A stretch of 64,000 nt of DNA from Albula goreensis (taxonomy: Eukaryota; Chordata; Actinopteri; Albuliformes; Albulidae). Shown here piece by piece: positions 9,661-22,710 of the stretch (its first letter is position 1; every line of letters starts with the position of its first letter). The position numbers and the translations under genes were made by a program. The notes under the pieces were generated by a model. The model made no database searches, was not told where the DNA came from, and saw only the letters and a list, made by a program, of their open reading frames with translations. The stretch lies in contig CM040746.1 of assembly GCA_022829145.1 (NCBI GenBank), positions 3,814,731-3,878,730 on the forward strand, read 5' to 3'.

Positions 9661-12379
9661 AAACAGTTTTCCAAAGCTTAACAGATCTATTCATCTCTCA
9701 GAGACCAGAGAGAATAACTACCTCTACATTGCCTCTCTTAAAATTGATAGAGAGTGAGGCTTACAATATTCATGGAACAGTGATTTCCTGCCAGATTTAT
9801 CAAAGCCCTTAGCACACGTTAACATTTTCGCTCATGAAGTTTCAGTCACATGACCGGAGCAAACAAACTAACTCCACCAATCACATGCTCTCTTAGTTTT
9901 GGACATACAAAATAAATGAAAAAAAAAACAGCACAGTGCATCAAGTATCAGAATATTAAAAATCAGGGAAACCTGTAATCACCCAAACCGCAGGTGAAGG
10001 AAACAAGTTGAAGAGAACAAAAAGTATGAACGGCCTGTGGACACTGCCAGCCTTCCGCCATCATGGGTTACATAGACTGTATGCTGTCTAGTAAAAGAAA
10101 GGGAGCCGAACACCACCTGACAGACTCTTGTCACCAGGGCAGATATTGTTGGTACAGCTAAAGAATGCAAGATTCTGCCCCTGTGCTGGACGACAGTTTG
10201 TCTTTCCTTCCTGTCTTGTTTTCCAGAGTAATTTCCACTACAACCTTTTTTACTTTGCACTTAATTATGCTTGCCACAAATCTATCCCTTTAGAATTTCT
10301 TAGTTTTATTAAGCTGGCTACATGAGTGCATTTTTACTGACTGGTAATGACCATTCCTCTTTCAGTCCAAGAGCAACACTAAATTCATCAGAGACAATAA
10401 ACAGGAATCTTAAGGAGAGATTTTCAAAGAGGCCCTTCTCTGAAGCAGTCTCTACAGAACGAGGTATTCAACAATTCATGACATGAGGACTCTTAACACC
10501 ATGCCGTGCCAAACTCCAATAAAAAGTGTAATAGCTTTCACATTACGGAGCACAATCTAATGACTGCAGTCAGATGTCACAGTAGCAGCAGCCCCAAGCA
10601 AGCCCCACGGCTGTTTTTCCTCATGTTTAAAGTTTCATTTTTTGAATTTTGTTCTGGACATCTTCCCCTTTTTTCCCCACCCTGAACCAACCCTGTAACC
10701 CTAGCCCAGCAGCTCTCTCCCTGTTACCTCAGAAGGAGGAGCAAGACCATGTGACTCCTCTGATTTGTGTTACAAAGCTGCAGATGTATCACCAATTACC
10801 CTCTGACTGTACCTTCAGAAGAGCACAAAGTCAGAATGGACTTGGTTTACAAGCTTTACTCAGCCAGTCAGGAGAGTGATGTAAGTGATGAGTTTAAGCA
10901 GCTTAACCGCGCTTTTCTTGGCAAGAATAAACCAATATCTGCCTGAACGCTGGACACGTCTGGCTAGAGCTGGTACTGGAATGCTGAGCATGTGCCTGGA
11001 CTACATTCAAAGTATGTTGAACAAGGAACGAAGATGAGGAGGGCAGGTGAAGACCAGGGCACCAGGAGGAAAAAGTATCTCTCAGTAGTCTGAGGAAAAT
11101 GAACAAATATTATTTTGCTAATATTCCACAGGTTGCATGAGTTCAGAATTGTTGAAAAGCATTGTGTAGTAGAGTAGGGGGGTTGTGTTGTTGCATTCGA
11201 ATTGTGTAGTAGAGTGGGAGATTGAACAGTGGAGAACAAGGATTGTGTAGTAACATATGGAGCGTTTGTCCCTGTTCCAGTGCATACTCATGCATTCATG
11301 GCTGGTCATTTGATTGGGTGCACTCAGCTGCATGCCAGATACGATACACTGGTGGTGTGCTGGATGGGAGGAGTTAACACTGATTTCAGCCAACGACGGC
11401 TGAAGGTGGAGACGGGGGAGTAAGTACTCATCGACCAAAAATCGACTGTGGTATCATATAGCATCAAAGACTCGATGACATGGAGGATTGACCACAATGG
11501 CTATGGAGAGAGGTGTGTGGTTCAAACAAGACAATGACTTGAGAGCTGAGTGTATCTCCACACTAACAAGTTTCATCAAACCGGATCACTAGGTGCAGGG
11601 CAAACAAAACCTAAAGAAACTCACATGATGGCATTGAACTGTGAACTGGTGAAGAACATAATCACTAACACCGTCTGACGTCTGTATTGTCTGTGCCCCT
11701 CGCTTGTGTAAAAGAGGGGTTGGTAGGATGCCAAAATTGTGCAGTGAATTTTTAATGAGGCAGCCTCTGATTGCAAACAGCATCTCTATCCCTTACATGG
11801 TACATGAAGGCTCCTGTTCTACCTGACCTTACCAGGTTGGTGTTTCTTACATGATATAAAACACAAATCCAATATTAACATACTTCTGGATCTCATCTGA
11901 AGAAATATCGATGAACCGGAGAGTGATGGAGTAGGACTTCGCCAACTTCTGGTAAATTACAGGAAGTTATTATCATGACTATAGTCTACTTACTTTTGTT
12001 GACATGCTAATTTAAAAAAAAAAAAAAAAAAAAATTCAGATTATTATCTGAAACACGTGTCTCAAACAGGTGATATATAGCTAAAACATTCAAATGAGCC
12101 AAGTTGACTTTGGTGTGGATCATGCAAGCACATGGCAGTTAACAGCAGTCTAAAGCAGACTTCATGGCAGTTCCCTGGTAATTCAATGGCAATTAATTCC
12201 AATTATATACAGCTTTCCACAAAATATACATGATTTTCAAAGGGAGGCCCAGATATAAACACTAAACAACATGGGATTCAACATTGTGCACTATAACTGC
12301 CCTATTGAAACGATTGCTTGCTGAATAAGAACGTTTGTCTTTTCTCTTTTGTTCTCGTTGTTCGGACAATTTTTTGTTG
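9661..12379. other. Intergenic sequence without recognisable genes
   Basis: Short open frames only, none with a family signature or splice context. A weak local repetition of ATTGTGTAGTA occurs near 11162, 11201 and 11241. A poly(A) tract lies at 12012-12034, just beyond the block 11840-12010. Confidence 0.5.
12012..12034. repeat. Poly(A) tract
   Basis: An uninterrupted A run of about 22 bp. It could be the tail of a retroposon, but I recognise no body upstream. Confidence 0.85.
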
Positions 12380-12870
12380 CAGTAGAAGCTATTTCTCAGC
12401 GCGGTGACAGCTCACCTTTGAGTTCGCCCTCCATTACGCTACACACAGTGACTGCTACCCGCACGCTGAATTCTGTCCCTGAGAAGCTGAGGGCGGAATG
12501 AACGATGGAGCAATCTCACAAGAGTTTAGGAACCCCAGCGTGACAAGGCATATTCGCCACAAACCCACCAATTATTTGGTGGCTTGAATTAGGCAATAAA
12601 CAACACAATCGCGCAACACTGGTGTCCTTGGGCTGAGACGGAGGGGGGGAGAGAGGGAGAAGAAGAGCGAGAGAGAAGAGAACCCGTATTATCCTTTTGA
12701 AAACATCGCCGCGGGCTCCGTCGTAAAAGCTGCAAGATTCGAAACAATGCGGCCGCTGTGCCGCCGGTCCTCGTGGCCCGACTGAGTAAACACAGGCACA
12801 GAATCAATAATCGGGCAGACTCGCAAACAGGGCCTGCTCCCATCGCTCTGCGTACACACTACGGCGTTTG
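12380..12870. other. CpG-richer patch in AT-rich surroundings
   Basis: Compared with its flanks this stretch has many CpGs (for example GCCGCGGGCTCCGTCG near 12709-12724 and GCGGCCGC near 12748) and a GAGA-rich tract near 12640-12685. It could be a promoter or first-exon region of an unrecognised transcript. An 84-residue minus-strand frame (12589-12843) begins with a hydrophobic stretch, but I do not recognise it. Confidence 0.35.
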
Positions 12871-13004
12871 AAGCGTTTAGCACATTTCTGATATTTAGCA
12901 TAATCTCCTCCCTTACGCTCTATCATGCCAGTCACACCCCTTCAGACCGCTGGGTCATGGGTCTTTGATTATTTCTCTTTTTTCTGTCTCCTCTAACAAA
13001 AAAA

Positions 13005-13250
13005 AAATGCATGTGGCGCCTCGTCTCTTTACACTGGCTTCCAGCACCTTGTAGCGTTGAGTGTACAATAGCACTCCAGTGTACAGACAGAGAACCCGTA
13101 CTCCCCCTCATTACAGCCACCAGCTATAAACACATAGAAGATGATGCATTTGCGGCTCAGACCCTAATTCTGTGGAATAACCTGTCAGATTTTATTAAGG
13201 CTGTTGACTCTTTAAGTTCCTCTTAGAGACTTGCTTTTTCATTAAACTTT
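13005..13250 (+). mobile_element. LINE fragment (L2/CR1/Rex1-type), 3' end of the reverse transcriptase ORF
   Basis: The open frame reads LVSLHWLPAP near its start and, after a deletion, DDAFAAQTLILWNNLSDFIK then AVDSLSS. This matches the order LHWLP, then AF...LWN.LP..I, then S..SFK at the C-terminus of L2/CR1/Rex1-type non-LTR retrotransposon polyproteins. The usual segment between these motifs is mostly missing and the frame breaks at about 13226. Non-functional remnant. Confidence 0.65.
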
Positions 13251-13320
13251 CCTTTCCCTTTTCTTTTCTTTCCCTCCCTTTCTTTTCTTTCCTTTCCTTT
13301 CCGCCCCTTTCCTTTCCATG
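13233..13320. repeat. Polypyrimidine (CTTT/CCTTT)n tract
   Basis: Almost pure C/T on the plus strand (repeated TTTCCTTTCC and CTTTTCTTTC). It directly follows the LINE fragment. Confidence 0.85.
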
Positions 13321-14703
13321 TAACCCTTATTGTTATGTTATGTCGCCTTCATTCAATATCCCTTATTGCTTTTCACTTGTTTTATTCTTCATCTCTTCTA
13401 TTCTTCCTTCAGATTCATTGAGAAATATATTAGTATGCCTGATGTGTTAAATATAGTCATAACCTTTCACTGTTCTGTTGTATTGCTTACTTTTAATAAC
13501 CCTTATTGCTTTTATTTTTAATATATTTTATTTTTTTCATCAGAGTTTTATTGCTATATCTGATATATTGAATGTAGTTGCAGTCTTATAGTCTGATATA
13601 TGAATAGATCTCACAGCCAGAGAAGATCTAATGCAAACTCAAAGGCGAACCCGTGATGTCATTTCTCAATGCACACTCTTTGAAGAGAAATTTGTGGTTG
13701 CTTAAAATTGTAGGTCAACCGTTTATGGATTTGTAAACACATCTTGTTTATATCCAAATACAGACACAGATTATTATGGTGGTTGAGCAGATGCAGGGTG
13801 GGACGGAAATTTGTATTACTCATATATGAAATATGACATTTATATTAATTATTGATCACGAGTCATTAATCTGAATTATCCGTATACATGCTCTGAACTA
13901 TTAATTTGTATTGGTCACACACATAGTGATTTTATTTATATTTATGTGTTGTTCAACATTATGAATCACTGTTCTGTGTTCACTGTGTGTGTGTCCATAC
14001 CTCTTCAGCGTATAATCAATTAAACTCTGACCTTTTACTGAATATACGAATGTATGCTGGCGCTATTAACCTGTCACAAGTAATTATATAATATCCATGT
14101 ATTCAAATACACTGGTGTTATTATTTTGTACATGTATTTACCTGTAATCATGCAATCCTCTGTTTGTGAGACTGTAAGCTGTAAAATAAGCATGTCAGAC
14201 CCTTATTATATGTGCTGACCTTGAGTTGTGGAGTCTGGCTCTGTTTCCTTATGAACACAATCCACGCTTGTTATTGTCTGCCATGAAAGAGCTGTAACCC
14301 CTAGCAACAGGTGGCAGATGTCTTTTAGGGGAAGAAATTATGCTCGGATGATAACCAAGACCATTTAGAGAAAGGTAAACTAACAATGCCTCGCCCAGAC
14401 TTTGACTGCATGAGAAAGGGACTGTCCTCTGTAGTCTTTGGACAAAGCTAGTGCATTGTTAAATTGACTACTTCTCCCATATTGCAATGTTAAACAAGAC
14501 AAAGACAACTTCGACTATTCTCCGTTATTAACAGTCACAGGTAGAGCATCTGCACACCCCAGCTCTTCATTTGTCTTGTACACATAAGTGTAATATACAA
14601 CATTTACTACCAAACTAACAGATATGTCATAATCAAGTCTGAAACATTTCCATGTAAGAAATGTGTGCCCTTTGGTATTGCCGTATACATGTGGACATAC
14701 ACG
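13321..14703. other. AT-rich intergenic sequence
   Basis: No gene or clear element is seen. The 63-residue open frame at 13330-13521 is hydrophobic but low-complexity. Confidence 0.5.
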
Positions 14704-15767
14704 TTACAGTTTTTCTCAATCGCTTGCACACTACAACTGGACCTATTAACTAAACATCTCAAACCATCCGCCAAACGGCAGAAAAAAAACAGACCTCCTT
14801 ACATGTCGCTGGTTGGATCATGTGCTCATTTAGAAAGCACTGGAATTCAATATCATTACCTCAAACCCAATTAACACACAATTTCCCAGGTGAAAACGCT
14901 GAGTAAAAATTGTCCGCACACCAATACACCATAGACACAAGGGTCAGTTCACATGTTTTGGGTCCAGAAAGACCTGAAGGTAGATGAAGAGGAGACATGA
15001 CAGTTGAGAGGAGGAGGAGGAAGAAGTGGAAGGAGAAGGGAAAGGAGACAGATCTATGCAACTCTAGATGGCCATATCCTTATTCATGGGATGTCAATGA
15101 GGGAAGCTGGGCAAAGAGTGAATCTGAGCCACTTCAAAGTAGCCTCTATAATCCAGACCTTCAGTGGACGGCAAGATCATGTATATTGACCAGATCACAG
15201 GGTGCCAGCACAACCAGAGCAGCCAAGCTACTTCGTCATTTTGGGACAATGTCAGTTTCCACCGGGCTGCTCCGGTTTGTGACTGGTTCACTTATCCAAA
15301 ATTCAGCAACACTTTCCTCCCTGCATATTCCCCCCTTCTAAACCCGAAAAATCGAGTTTTTTCGGCATGGCAGTTGAAGACCTATGACCAAGACCTGTAC
15401 CTGCACGTTCACCTCCTTCAGACCATGGAGGGGGCTTGTTTAGATATTACCGTTAAGGCTTTCAATAGGCGAATAAGACATACAACATGATTTTTCTGTA
15501 TATTATGTTCATGTTATGTGTTTTGAATTGATTTCAGCGGTGTGCGATGGCCATTTCGTTGTGTATGTGTATTTGATGTGATGCCTGAAGGCCAAGTTTG
15601 GTTTAAATGTAGGATTACTTGGTTATGCCTATAGAGTTTGGTTTTGACATGGAAGTTTGAAGTTTGTGAAGATGAGGGTGCAGTTTTGTACTGGTGTTTA
15701 GGGTTACGGGAAATGGAGCTTCAAGGAATTTCAAGAAATGTGTGTAAGCAATAAAAAAAAACTGTAA
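14704..15767 (+). mobile_element. IS630/Tc1-mariner-group DNA transposon, internally deleted
   Basis: Inverted ends: TTACAGTTTTTCTCAATCGC then TTGCACAC at 14704-14731, and TTACAGTTTTTTTTTATTGC then TTACACAC (reverse complement) at 15740-15767. About 1.06 kb in all. In frame from 15088 it encodes HGMSMREAGQRVNLSHFKVA, the N-terminal helix-turn-helix typical of a fish transposase family. In another frame, 15164-15490 encodes WDNVSFHRA, WFTYPKF, FLPAYSPLLNP and FSAW, the distal half of a DDE domain. The middle of the transposase is missing, the halves are in different frames, and the expected NPIE glutamate is replaced (NPKN). It cannot encode an active enzyme. Confidence 0.8.
14997..15490 (+). 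pseudogene. Broken transposase ORF of the IS630/Tc1-group element
   Basis: This coding relic joins the DNA-binding head (about 15088-15165) to the C-terminal catalytic part (about 15230-15480), with an internal deletion and a frame change. The second catalytic aspartate region (WDN) survives and the final acidic residue does not. An intact family member would be about 330-380 residues, by general knowledge of the group. Confidence 0.75.
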
Positions 15768-16417
15768 AAAAAAAATTATCAAACGCCTGTGTGTGTACAA
15801 GGGGTGTGTATGGGGGTGGGGTGGATCTCTATACAAAGATAACTGTGGAAAGGCAATAAGACATTTTTTTGTCCGAACCGATACCCCCGCCCACTAAACC
15901 AAAACAAAAAAGGCATGAAAAACATAGTCACAAGGCTGCTTTTAAAGAGAATTCCACAAACTCGAAACAAATTGCAAAACTAGACACAGAGCAGACAGCT
16001 ATAATCACACTTCAGCGCGTAGCTTAAGGCAAGGGATCTTAGGCTGTGCATCTGCTGGCTCTGCGGCTTTTCCTCAGCTCCCCCTGGGGCATATGGAATC
16101 AACGACTACAAGTAAACACTGCGACACACAGAGAACCTGTAGATGCTGTGGTCCTCCAGAAACACAGGGAGGACCTGAACATGGTGAGGTCCTCCAGAAA
16201 CACAGGGAATGTGAACCTGCACATGGTTAACATTGCAGTCTTGGAAGGTATTAAATCTCCATGTCTAATCGAGGTTTAGGTCTGGTCAGAACAATGCATC
16301 TAGTAGCATATCTACATATATACACAATCTATGGTGAGGAGATGCAGAGAGATTCTCTCTTAGCACAAAAACAAAAGATTTGAAATGAAATAGATTTGAA
16401 TGGTGTTGTGTTGACAT
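15768..16417. other. Intergenic sequence
   Basis: No gene seen. A short duplicated block, TCCTCCAGAAACACAGGGA, occurs at about 16153 and 16191. Confidence 0.5.
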
Positions 16418-16478
16418 TACATAATAATAATAATAATAATAACAACAAAACAACAGCAATAACAATAATAATAATAAA
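16418..16478. repeat. (AAT)n/(AAC)n trinucleotide microsatellite
   Basis: AATAATAAT runs interrupted by AACAAC and CAATAAC units. Confidence 0.9.
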
Positions 16479-19400
16479 TATTACATGATACACAAAGCAC
16501 CCTCTTTGATGAACATAAAGAAATTAAAAGAGACAATAAAAATAACTATGACTCGTCTTAAAGCACCCTGTAAGAAAAATGTAGGTGAAGACACAATTAA
16601 AAGCTGGCAGGGTATTCCACAGACCCGGAGCCTGTGCATGGATGGCCGCTCTCCTCCGGGCTTAAACTGACATCTGGAACAGCGGGGAGATCCGCCACAT
16701 CGCGCCAGCCGCTTGCCAACAGCAACACCCTCTGGGTGTCGAAGGTGAGAGGAGAGGGCAGAGACCATCTGCTTGGAGACAGCTAACTGGCAGGATATCC
16801 TAGGTGGAAGGGCCATGACCATTCACAGATAGCCTCCAGGAACTGTCCTGTTCCCACTTAAAAGCCCTTTAAATCAATCTTGTCTAAAAACAAAAGATCA
16901 AAAAAGCAACGAAGGTATTTAAACATAATCCAATTTGATGCCAAATGACATTACACCTTGTGATTGCAGGGTCAAACCGCTTAATCTGAGAAATTTAACA
17001 AAAATGTGTGTCAGATTTAGAAACATAAAAGAGCCCCTGGCTAGTTCATTTTTGTGTAACTCTGCTTACGGGGCCGTCGAGATCATATACCGCGGAAGAG
17101 AACACGCCTCCCATCGCCTGAGATCAGCCATATGGATCAGAAGGGCACGATGGAGATTTAGAGTATTGGAATGTGCTGTATTTGAGGGGAACTGTTTGGT
17201 TTTGGTGATGTGACACAAGGAGACATGGGAATTAATCATGGACATTCCAGGAAGTATTGGGGCAGTTGGGAAAATTTTCCCATCATGCATGTACAGTTCA
17301 CAATGAATTACCCACAATCACCTATGACATGTTTGTTGAAACCAGAGGCTGCTAGACCACGTTCTGGCTAACAGTCCCAGCACCTACGACTGTGCAGCTT
17401 CCTGGGAATCAGCTGTAGGTCACCCAGAAGCAACAAGTTACATTGCAGAAATGGCCTAAGAATATTAACTATTCCTTGAAAACATCTGAATTACAGTCAT
17501 TTATGTTGATTTTATCACGAATGTTAAACATCGACATGACCATCACAACAGTGTTCCTCAATGAATATTATCATCAATGGATTTAGTGTGTAATTTTGCA
17601 TGTGACATGCCTCAAATATTTTTTCTGCGACAGACCAAAAAAATACGCCTAATGTCTGCCAGTGGAATATTAACCGCACAATGTCATCTCACAACTCAAA
17701 AAAAGATTTTATAATCAATTAGACGTTTAACCGGAACATGCTCCATTGTAAGGGAAACATCGCTGTTTACTGAGAGATACTGTTACCAACACAAGCAAAA
17801 CTGAACAAGCAGTGCATGTAGGGTTATTTTGTTGTAATGCAAAACCAAGCTCGAAAAAGAGCACCAGTTACTGTATTAATCAAACAATATAAACCTATTA
17901 ATCACAGTATTAAACTATGCTGAAGTGGTTTTGGGAGCCTCACAAAGTAAGGGCACATGTTTGTAGTTCAGATGTAAGTTCCACTGCTGAGTACTCAGCA
18001 TTATTCGTTTCACCTATAGCTGCTGGTCACACTAGCATGCTAACAAATGGCTCAGTCTTGCCAGAGAAGAATAGGTGGGATAAAATCATCAATGAATCAA
18101 ACCTCCAACCTCCTCAACCTAGTCAAACAGTTGCAAGTTCTGAGACCAGATCACAAGTTGACTTTTCATTCCTCTGTAGGAACAGCATGTGGTTGTTGAC
18201 ATGTCTGCAGACTGCAGAGATGTTAAGGACACTTAACACGTGGATCAGACCAGTCACATGTACACGGAGTCCTTTTCCTGCATTGAGAGACTGTAGCTGA
18301 CAGCCATATGGGAGAAAAGCTGGGAGGTTTGAGCTTTCTCTGCAGCTGAGTGCATGATTCAATCAATGAGACTGTTTTCATTTTTCCATCTGATACAATC
18401 TCATAGGCCATGAACCTCCCTGACGGACTAAGCAAGGAGCGGTAACTTACGTGACTCACATAGCGACAACAATCGCTATTTTTCACACTGCAGATACAGC
18501 ACCAACGTATGATCAGTTTATAACCAAACCAAGTCTGGAAGCTTCCAAAACAAAGTAAATGGCAATAAGTTAGATTTATTTTTAAAGTGAGATCTCAGCC
18601 AGATGCTTTTAGGTGCCCTTTATGTGTGAACGCGTACCTCAGCCTAGAGAACCACAGAGTCTGGGGCTATTTTTCCACTTAACTGTGTCCAATGTAAGAG
18701 CATAAAACAGTCAGTTCCCTTCATCATGTATCTGTTTTCGTTCTCTCTGACGTCAGATACTTGATTTTTTCAGGCAATAAAGATGCATTAAAGCAATTGT
18801 TTTAACCGTCCATGAATGCGTCACAAAGCATGCTCAGGTGACTTCCCTTCACCAGTTTAGCCACTTACATTTTTTTTTAAAAGTCTGTTATTATTTTACA
18901 AGTCTTCAGCTGAAAATACAGGGATTCCCTTGTTTGTCCCTGCTCTCAGCGACCAGCGTGTACCGAAAAAGGAATTCGATGCTGAATGACTGAGAAAGAC
19001 AGAGTAAAAGGAATGAAGAGAGACGCCGTGATTCGGTTATGCCGGCACTGGCCTCTCTTGACAGCCTGATAATCTCATGGACACGGATTGGCGATAAATT
19101 CTGCATTAACGCTGTAATCTGTGCTGCATCCAGCCCGGTCAAGATCCGGCACCTTCCAGACTGAAACCAGCACCAATTTTCACAGATCCAGCATACAAAT
19201 GTAGACCTATCTACAATATATAATATGTATATAATAGTGTCCATTTCCGTTGGATGGGCATGGGAGAGTTTGCAGGGAGCACTGGTGCAGACCCATGACA
19301 AACAACACACATGCTGAACTGGTGTGAGGTGTACAGCATCTATACTATAGCAACATCACAACAATCCTTGTTGAAAATGTGTTGAAAATGTGTGACTGAC

Positions 19401-19849
19401 AAATACAAACTGCATTTCACCAGTGTTTCAGTGTTTTTTGCAGGCATGAGTGTTTCTTCATTGGTATACAATCTGATAGCATTTTGGGAGTATTGTATTT
19501 AACAAGATTTACCTCTAATGTTTTGATAGCAAATTCTGCGTATGTGATGTGCGTGATGAGAGACGTATGTGAGGTAGATGCTCGATCAATAACTCATCCA
19601 GGGCGGCATGCCTATAGTGTGACCACGGCAACGGGGTAGAATACCCGATTGTTGATCAGCTCCATGGCGAACGTAGCACAATGGCCGACATAGCGATGGC
19701 GGAATATGACTGTTGGAAAATACAGAGGAATGCTGCGGTTTCATTAAAAAGAAAAGGAGGAAGAAGAGAGAGCAGACTGTCAATCAGGTTGACAAAAATG
19801 TGTGAAGGACTGAGAGCAGTGTGTCTGTAAAGAAAGGTCATTTTATCTT
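16479..19849. other. Intergenic sequence, no supported gene
   Basis: Several short open frames (for example a 127-residue frame at 17917-18300 and a 134-residue minus-strand frame at 18906-19310) show no family signature, start context or exon pattern. The block at about 16600-16800 looks like a dispersed fish repeat (GGTATTCCACAGACCCGGAG region), but I cannot name it. Confidence 0.45.
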
Positions 19850-20178
19850 CTGTCCAAGTTTCTTGGAAGTTTTGAGCACTGAGTAGTTTGGTGTTCTGTG
19901 GACAGTAGTCATTGACATACCTGAAGAGTGTTTTTAACTGTTAGACGTGGGGTTTTAGGGTTTTCTTCATTATTAGGGGTTTTTATTCATATATTATGGT
20001 GAGTATTCTTTTGTCATCAAGCTTGCCAGTGCGCTCTTTCTTTTTGCTCATGTTCCAAACTGTTGATTGGTACGTCTGTCTGCTTTTTCTTATTGATCAG
20101 CATCATAATGGCTTCGTTGACTTTCATCGGCTTCTGGTCCTCATGGTGACAAATGCCAGTAACAGACCGATTAACAGA

Positions 20179-20218
<40 letters not shown>

Positions 20219-20235
20219 GAATTCACACAGCATCA
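19850..20235 (-). mobile_element. Tc1-like transposon fragment
   Basis: On the minus strand a degraded N-terminal helix-turn-helix region of a Tc1-type transposase can be followed: a start-like MRTRS, KVNEAIM-like residues, INKKK, then KKKERTGKL joined to DDKRILTI. In intact relatives KKERTG and VDDRRI are separated by a basic GRPR-type hinge, which is deleted here. Frame breaks occur in the first part. The DDE domain is not recognisable. Confidence 0.6.
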
Positions 20236-21700
20236 GATTGTTCACCACTAATAGGGAACGTGAGCTGGGATTAGGCCGTCATGAGACAGGTTAGTTTTAC
20301 CCTACTGATGACGTGTTGCTGCAACATTGAGGCTGCTCTCCTATGCACTGCTGGCCAATGATAAACCTAGAATCAAGACTGGACATTGAAAACTCTCTTA
20401 TAGCTGCACAAGCAAGTGATTGGTCACGTTCGTTATAAAAATACCTTTGGTAAAAGCTGACAATCTGCATGTTAACCTCATGTTAATTGTTTTTGATTGA
20501 ATTAAATATGATTACAAATCTACAACTGTGGAGACAATATATATACATGTATATATATGTAAAATTACAAATTACAAGCTAACTTAAGCATTCTTGTGCT
20601 TTCTCACTCACAGAGGCCAATTTGTTCATTCTCTGGTATATATTTAGTGTGTCAATAATGGTATCAACATTTCAATGCAATTTTTACAAATATATTCCAA
20701 TATATTGCACAATATGTGTATTAATATGTTTTTGAATAGTACATTCAGTATTTCTTAATGTAGGAAGACCAGGGCTGACTGGCACACTCTACTCATACGG
20801 TGATGTCGGGGGTTGCCAATGCTCCCCCCACAACCCTCGAACCCAGTTCCTGGGATCCACCCACCATGGTTTTAACTATTTAAAAGCAGTTCAAAATGCA
20901 GACATCCCAGTCGTTTTCTTTCCTCCCCCCTCTTCCTCTTCCTCCCAGTTCCACCCACCTGGCGGACTTCCCTAACTGGCACCGCACGAGCAGAACCCCG
21001 GGAGAGCAACGCCCCACACTGTGCTCACACACACAGTCCCCTGTGCTCACACACACACACACACACACCACGCTGCTCACAAGACTCACGCACCACACCG
21101 GAGGGTGGTACACCGGAGGGAGAGGCACACACCGCTCTCCTCCTGACATAGATATTTCAGAATCGATGTATCTAATGAGATTAATTTCATGATCAATACA
21201 CAAGCTTAACGGCTTGCATAGAGGCCCAGCTCCATCCAACCAGTTTAGCTCTTTTTTTCGCTAGTGACCTCAAGGCTTAGGCAAGAAAAACAAAAATAAC
21301 CTCTGTTACAGATATAAAAGATTCATTTAAACAGAAATGTGTTTATGAATACACACAAGATACACCTAATTTATTGTAAACATCTCATAAATATGGCCAT
21401 TTACTTTGATCTGTTAAACCAAAAATTAGCGAAACAGCTTGAGTCTCCTCACTGAAGTGAGCCTGCAGGGATGCTTTGATAAGAAGCTGATGTATCACCT
21501 GGCCTTATTTTGGACGTAAAATGTGCCGAAATACCCTACGGCTGTACGCAACCAGCACTGGGTTCGCCTTTCTCAAATTATTTTTGTTGCTTTTGGGTCA
21601 CCTCTCTTCACTGGCTAAGTGTGATTGTTTCTCCGTCCGACCGTAGAATCGCTCCGACCTCAGCAGATACAGCAGGTCAGGTTTGCGTTACGGGGACAGA
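20236..21700. other. Intergenic sequence with CA tract
   Basis: Contains AT-rich ATATATACATGTATATATAT-type sequence near 20540 and a CA-rich stretch at about 21025-21068. No gene seen. Confidence 0.5.
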
Positions 21701-21710
21701 AAACGCGAAA

Positions 21711-22113
21711 CATCTGATGATATGGAAGAACGTCTTCATCATGTGACCTTTCCATGTAAAGGAAATGAGGTGAAAGGAGAAGACAATTAATTCTGTGTCG
21801 ACTTTATTTTTATCGTTGTAATTTTTCACTTAAGGCACTGCATTCTCAGGCTATGGAATGTTCTTATACTACATAAAACTGTCTGACAAGCACCAATGTC
21901 CACTGGCAAAAAAAAAGTCCCTCAGTTTCAGAGGTTCAAAGCTACTACTGAAAAAGTCAGGGTCGAAATTAATAAAGTGTCTCAGATCAGTGGCAGTGAT
22001 GTCATATGTGAGGTGGAGTCCTCCTGTGCTCCAGCTGAGGAGGACTCAGAGAAACCTCTCATGATATTGAGGACCTTCTTCATCACCTGACCTTTCTGTG
22101 TGAAGGAAATGAG
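21711..22113. repeat. Internally repeated unclassified dispersed element, copy 1
   Basis: A roughly 58-bp block (GATATGGAAGAACGTCTTCA and following, 21711-21768) recurs about 345 bp downstream in diverged form (22055-22113). The intervening part, from the CACTTAAGGCACTGC motif near 21827 to TGAGGTGGAGTCCTCCTGTG near 22008, is matched again at 24722-24905. A 64-residue frame is open at 21896-22090, but the 24.7-kb copy does not keep it. Family unknown. Confidence 0.55.
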
Positions 22114-22710
22114 AGTTTTGGCGGCGGTCGTTTTGGCAGTGGTTGCTCACGTGTGGCTAAGATTATCTCCACAGGTGTTAAGAAAATCAAGCCACCAGCA
22201 TCACTTCACTGACATGGGGTCAGCACGATTCCGTTTCCGAATCTACAGAAAAAAAAACATTCGTTCCGCCGCCTGTGCAAGGGGTCAAAGTTCGCTGTGA
22301 TGCTACATCGGGGAAAAAAAAGAGAGCAATGGGAAAGAGCATTCGATTTTGTTTCAGACCAAAGGTACACATGCAGAGAACTGCTGCGGTCGTTGTGAGA
22401 CATTGCTCACGCAATACTGACGCCTTTTGGAAAGCAGAATAAATTCAATCTCCCACGCAGATATTATCAGCGATGAGTCTAAGGGAAAGATATTTAGTTT
22501 CTTTGAGAACGGAAAACATTATGATAGAATTAGAGGCAGTGAGCTCTCAGCAGGGGATTGGCAATATATGGATGTCTACAGGATAACAACGTAGAGACCA
22601 GCCAATGAAAACACCAAGCATTCACGCCTTTTACTTGGAAATTACTGTGGGAATCCTTAGTTTAAAACCATTAAACATTGTTATAACATAATTGAACAAA
22701 GATACATACA

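Noticed and set aside
12589-12843. 84-residue minus-strand frame with a hydrophobic start
   Set aside because: Possible signal-like stretch but no family match or exon structure; the frame is open mainly because of GC-rich composition.
18906-19310. 134-residue minus-strand frame
   Set aside because: No recognisable domain, no splice or start context, no codon bias that I can see.
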